Assembly (NCBI GenBank): GCA_964509975.1
Contig: CAZDZO010000036.1
Span: 1 to 6,445 of the forward strand
Length of the DNA stretch: 6,445 bases
DNA from: CAZVBV01 sp964509975
GTDB taxonomy: Bacteria; Patescibacteriota; Gracilibacteria; UBA4473
Direction: 5' to 3'
In this document: in pieces, positions 5,546 through 6,445 of the stretch
Position numbering within the stretch: position 1 is the first letter of the stretch
Layout: each line of letters starts with the position of its first letter
Position numbers and translations under genes: made by a program
Notes under the pieces: generated by a model
Seen by the model: only the letters and a program-made list of their open reading frames with translations
Database searches by the model: none
Told to the model about the DNA's origin: nothing

Positions 5546-5557
5546 ACTTTTTGATGA

Positions 5558-5607
5558 GAAAAAATTGAAGAATATAAAGAAAATCTTAAAACTCTAAATT
5601 ATGACTA
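5558..5607 (+). repeat. Gene-junction repeat, copy B
   Basis: This is the ungapped partner of 5014-5063 (43 of 50 identical), placed 544 bases downstream. It fills nearly all of the gap between the 5057-5545 and 5601-6293 genes and ends inside the start of the latter. Copy C at 6285-6308 matches its first half. Confidence 0.8.
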
Positions 5608-5608
5608 A
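5558..5608 (+). pseudogene. Remnant of an HD-hydrolase C-terminus
   Basis: In one frame this stretch reads EKIEEYKENLKTLNYD and stops (TAA 5606-5608). It matches the end of the nucleotidase-HD protein (EKIEKYNKSLKTLSDD) at 10 of 16 residues. Immediately upstream in that frame is a TGA stop, and there is no start codon, so it is not a gene. Like the intact copy, its stop overlaps the next gene start as ATGACTAA. It looks like the leftover 3' end of a second HD gene after duplication or insertion. Confidence 0.65.
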
Positions 5609-6293
5609 AAATATCCAGAAAATAGAGGACATCGTGGGCAATCTACACGAAATTCTTTCTGAACTTAGAGAGATGCCGCAAGAGGATACTTTTGATTGTT
5701 TTCAGGATATTGAGGCTTATATATCTGACTACTTTTCAAGACCTAATATCGATGAACTCGAATTAAAAAAAATGTTAGTTAGTTTTGTTGATGAGCTTTA
5801 TATAAAAACAATGGAAATGCCACAGAGAGATGTATTTACTGATCTATATTTTTGCAATATCATCAGTCACCTGTTTCTTCAATTCGAAAAAAAACAAATA
5901 TTCGCCTTTTTTATCTTAGACAACGAATTGCGAGATGATAGATTTAAATTAGCTTTCGAGTTATTTGGTGATGCTGGCTTTTCAACAATTGCCCCTTATT
6001 CATTTGATAGTCTTGAACATTCTGATGAATATACGACTCTCCCTACATTAGAATACAAAAAACTGGAAAAACAGATTGATAAAGCAAAGGCGGATGCACG
6101 ACATATTTTTTATCTAGAAAAAGATGATAGTGTGGACCATTTAACAAAAGTTCTTGCTATAGCCGAAGAATTCCAATCGGAATATGTTTGTATTTTTAGA
6201 AATGAATCAATTGAAATAGATAAAACTGCTAATTGGCTAATGGGTAACTTTTCAGAAACAATAATTACAGATCAGCCTTCTCATAAAAATTGA
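5601..6293 (+). CDS. Unknown 230-residue acidic protein with an internal EMPQxD repeat
   Basis: I do not recognise this protein. ATG 5601 is fixed by the junction repeat: the equivalent ATGACTA starts the gene at 5057. The N-terminal half is probably helical and contains two similar segments: EMPQEDTFDCF (24-34) and EMPQRDVFTDL (72-82), 48 residues apart, each followed by an aromatic-rich helix. This suggests a duplicated helical unit. The C-terminal half (about 165-222) alternates helix and strand (HIFYLEKDDS, YVCIFRNESIEI). No membrane segment or catalytic motif stands out. It stops at TGA 6291-6293, inside junction-repeat copy C. It has no Shine-Dalgarno sequence and the same strand as its neighbours, so it may belong to the same operon. 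Confidence 0.78.
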   Translation: MTKNIQKIEDIVGNLHEILSELREMPQEDTFDCFQDIEAYISDYFSRPNIDELELKKMLVSFVDELYIKTMEMPQRDVFTDLYFCNIISHLFLQFEKKQIFAFFILDNELRDDRFKLAFELFGDAGFSTIAPYSFDSLEHSDEYTTLPTLEYKKLEKQIDKAKADARHIFYLEKDDSVDHLTKVLAIAEEFQSEYVCIFRNESIEIDKTANWLMGNFSETIITDQPSHKN

Positions 6294-6308
6294 AAATATA
6301 AAGAAAAT
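6285..6308 (+). repeat. Gene-junction repeat, copy C (partial)
   Basis: AAAAATTGAAAATATAAAG and the following AAAAT match 5559-5583 (first half of copy B) with one deleted base. It again sits exactly at a gene boundary, covering the stop at 6291 and the start at 6307. The second half (TTAAAACTCTAA) is absent. The stretch is A-rich, so chance similarity cannot be excluded. Confidence 0.5.
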
Positions 6309-6445
6309 GAAAAAAAGAACCGGAAAATCCACAGAGAGTGCAATTATAGTAGAAAGTGTGCGTGAAGAATATGAACATATTGAAAAAATACTAAAATTAG
6401 GGAAACCGGGAGAACTATGGAATGTCAAAAAACAAGGATTTTTAA
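6307..6445 (+). CDS. Start of an unknown protein, cut by the window end
   Basis: ATG 6307 opens a frame without stop for 46 codons up to the window edge. It begins MKKRTGKSTESAIIVESVRE and continues with a charged, probably helical stretch (EEYEHIEKILKLGKPGEL). It starts 13 bases after the previous stop, inside the third junction repeat, like the two preceding genes. The family is not recognised. The short visible length limits confidence, but position and strand agree with a continuing operon. Confidence 0.6.
   Translation, partial: MKKRTGKSTESAIIVESVREEYEHIEKILKLGKPGELWNVKKQGFL

Noticed and set aside
1..6445. CRISPR array, insertion sequence, integrase or rRNA/tRNA gene
   Set aside because: No regularly spaced repeats, transposase or integrase motifs, or conserved tRNA/rRNA arms were seen on either strand.

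Overview
This is a low-GC bacterial window. None of the nine gene starts I can place has a recognisable Shine-Dalgarno sequence upstream. Genes are short, tightly spaced and sometimes overlap by a few bases. Known genes read through with TAA, TAG and TGA as stops and need no TGA recoding. This fits a lineage that relies little on Shine-Dalgarno pairing, such as Patescibacteria/CPR or Bacteroidota, but the sequence alone does not fix the phylum. Most genes are not recognisable families, so this looks like an accessory region.

Left part (1-835), minus strand. A SAM-I-type riboswitch sits at 709-795, with a plausible promoter just upstream (807-835). Downstream is an intrinsic terminator (656-681) that can be replaced by an antiterminator. 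The switch leads into a 59-codon ORF (463-642) and a second ORF that runs off the window (1-445). Neither is a known methionine or SAM gene, so this may be an unrecognised SAM-controlled operon.

Middle (995-3456), plus strand. This is a complete type II restriction-modification pair of the EcoRII/Dcm class. The EcoRII-like endonuclease has the B3-type N-terminal domain and the EcoRII-C nuclease domain. It is followed by a C5-cytosine methyltransferase with an N-terminal helix-turn-helix. A near-perfect dyad (2217-2239) overlaps the -10 of a promoter placed just before the methyltransferase, which suggests autorepression. The two enzymes should act on the same CCWGG-type site.

Intergenic block 3457-3731. 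It holds at least four local helices and a long hairpin with a T8 tract, ending about 20 bases before the next gene. It matches no RNA family I can name. It could be the 3' end of the restriction-modification transcript, a small RNA or an attenuating leader.

Right part (3732-6445), plus strand. A run of co-directional genes contains an unknown protein, a fusion of a HAD 5'(3')-deoxyribonucleotidase with a RelA/SpoT-like HD hydrolase, and three more unknown proteins, the last cut by the window edge. The gene junctions at about 5014-5063, 5558-5607 and 6285-6308 share one repeated sequence. The second copy still encodes a remnant of the HD protein's C-terminus. This suggests the downstream genes were inserted, duplicated or exchanged at a common junction.
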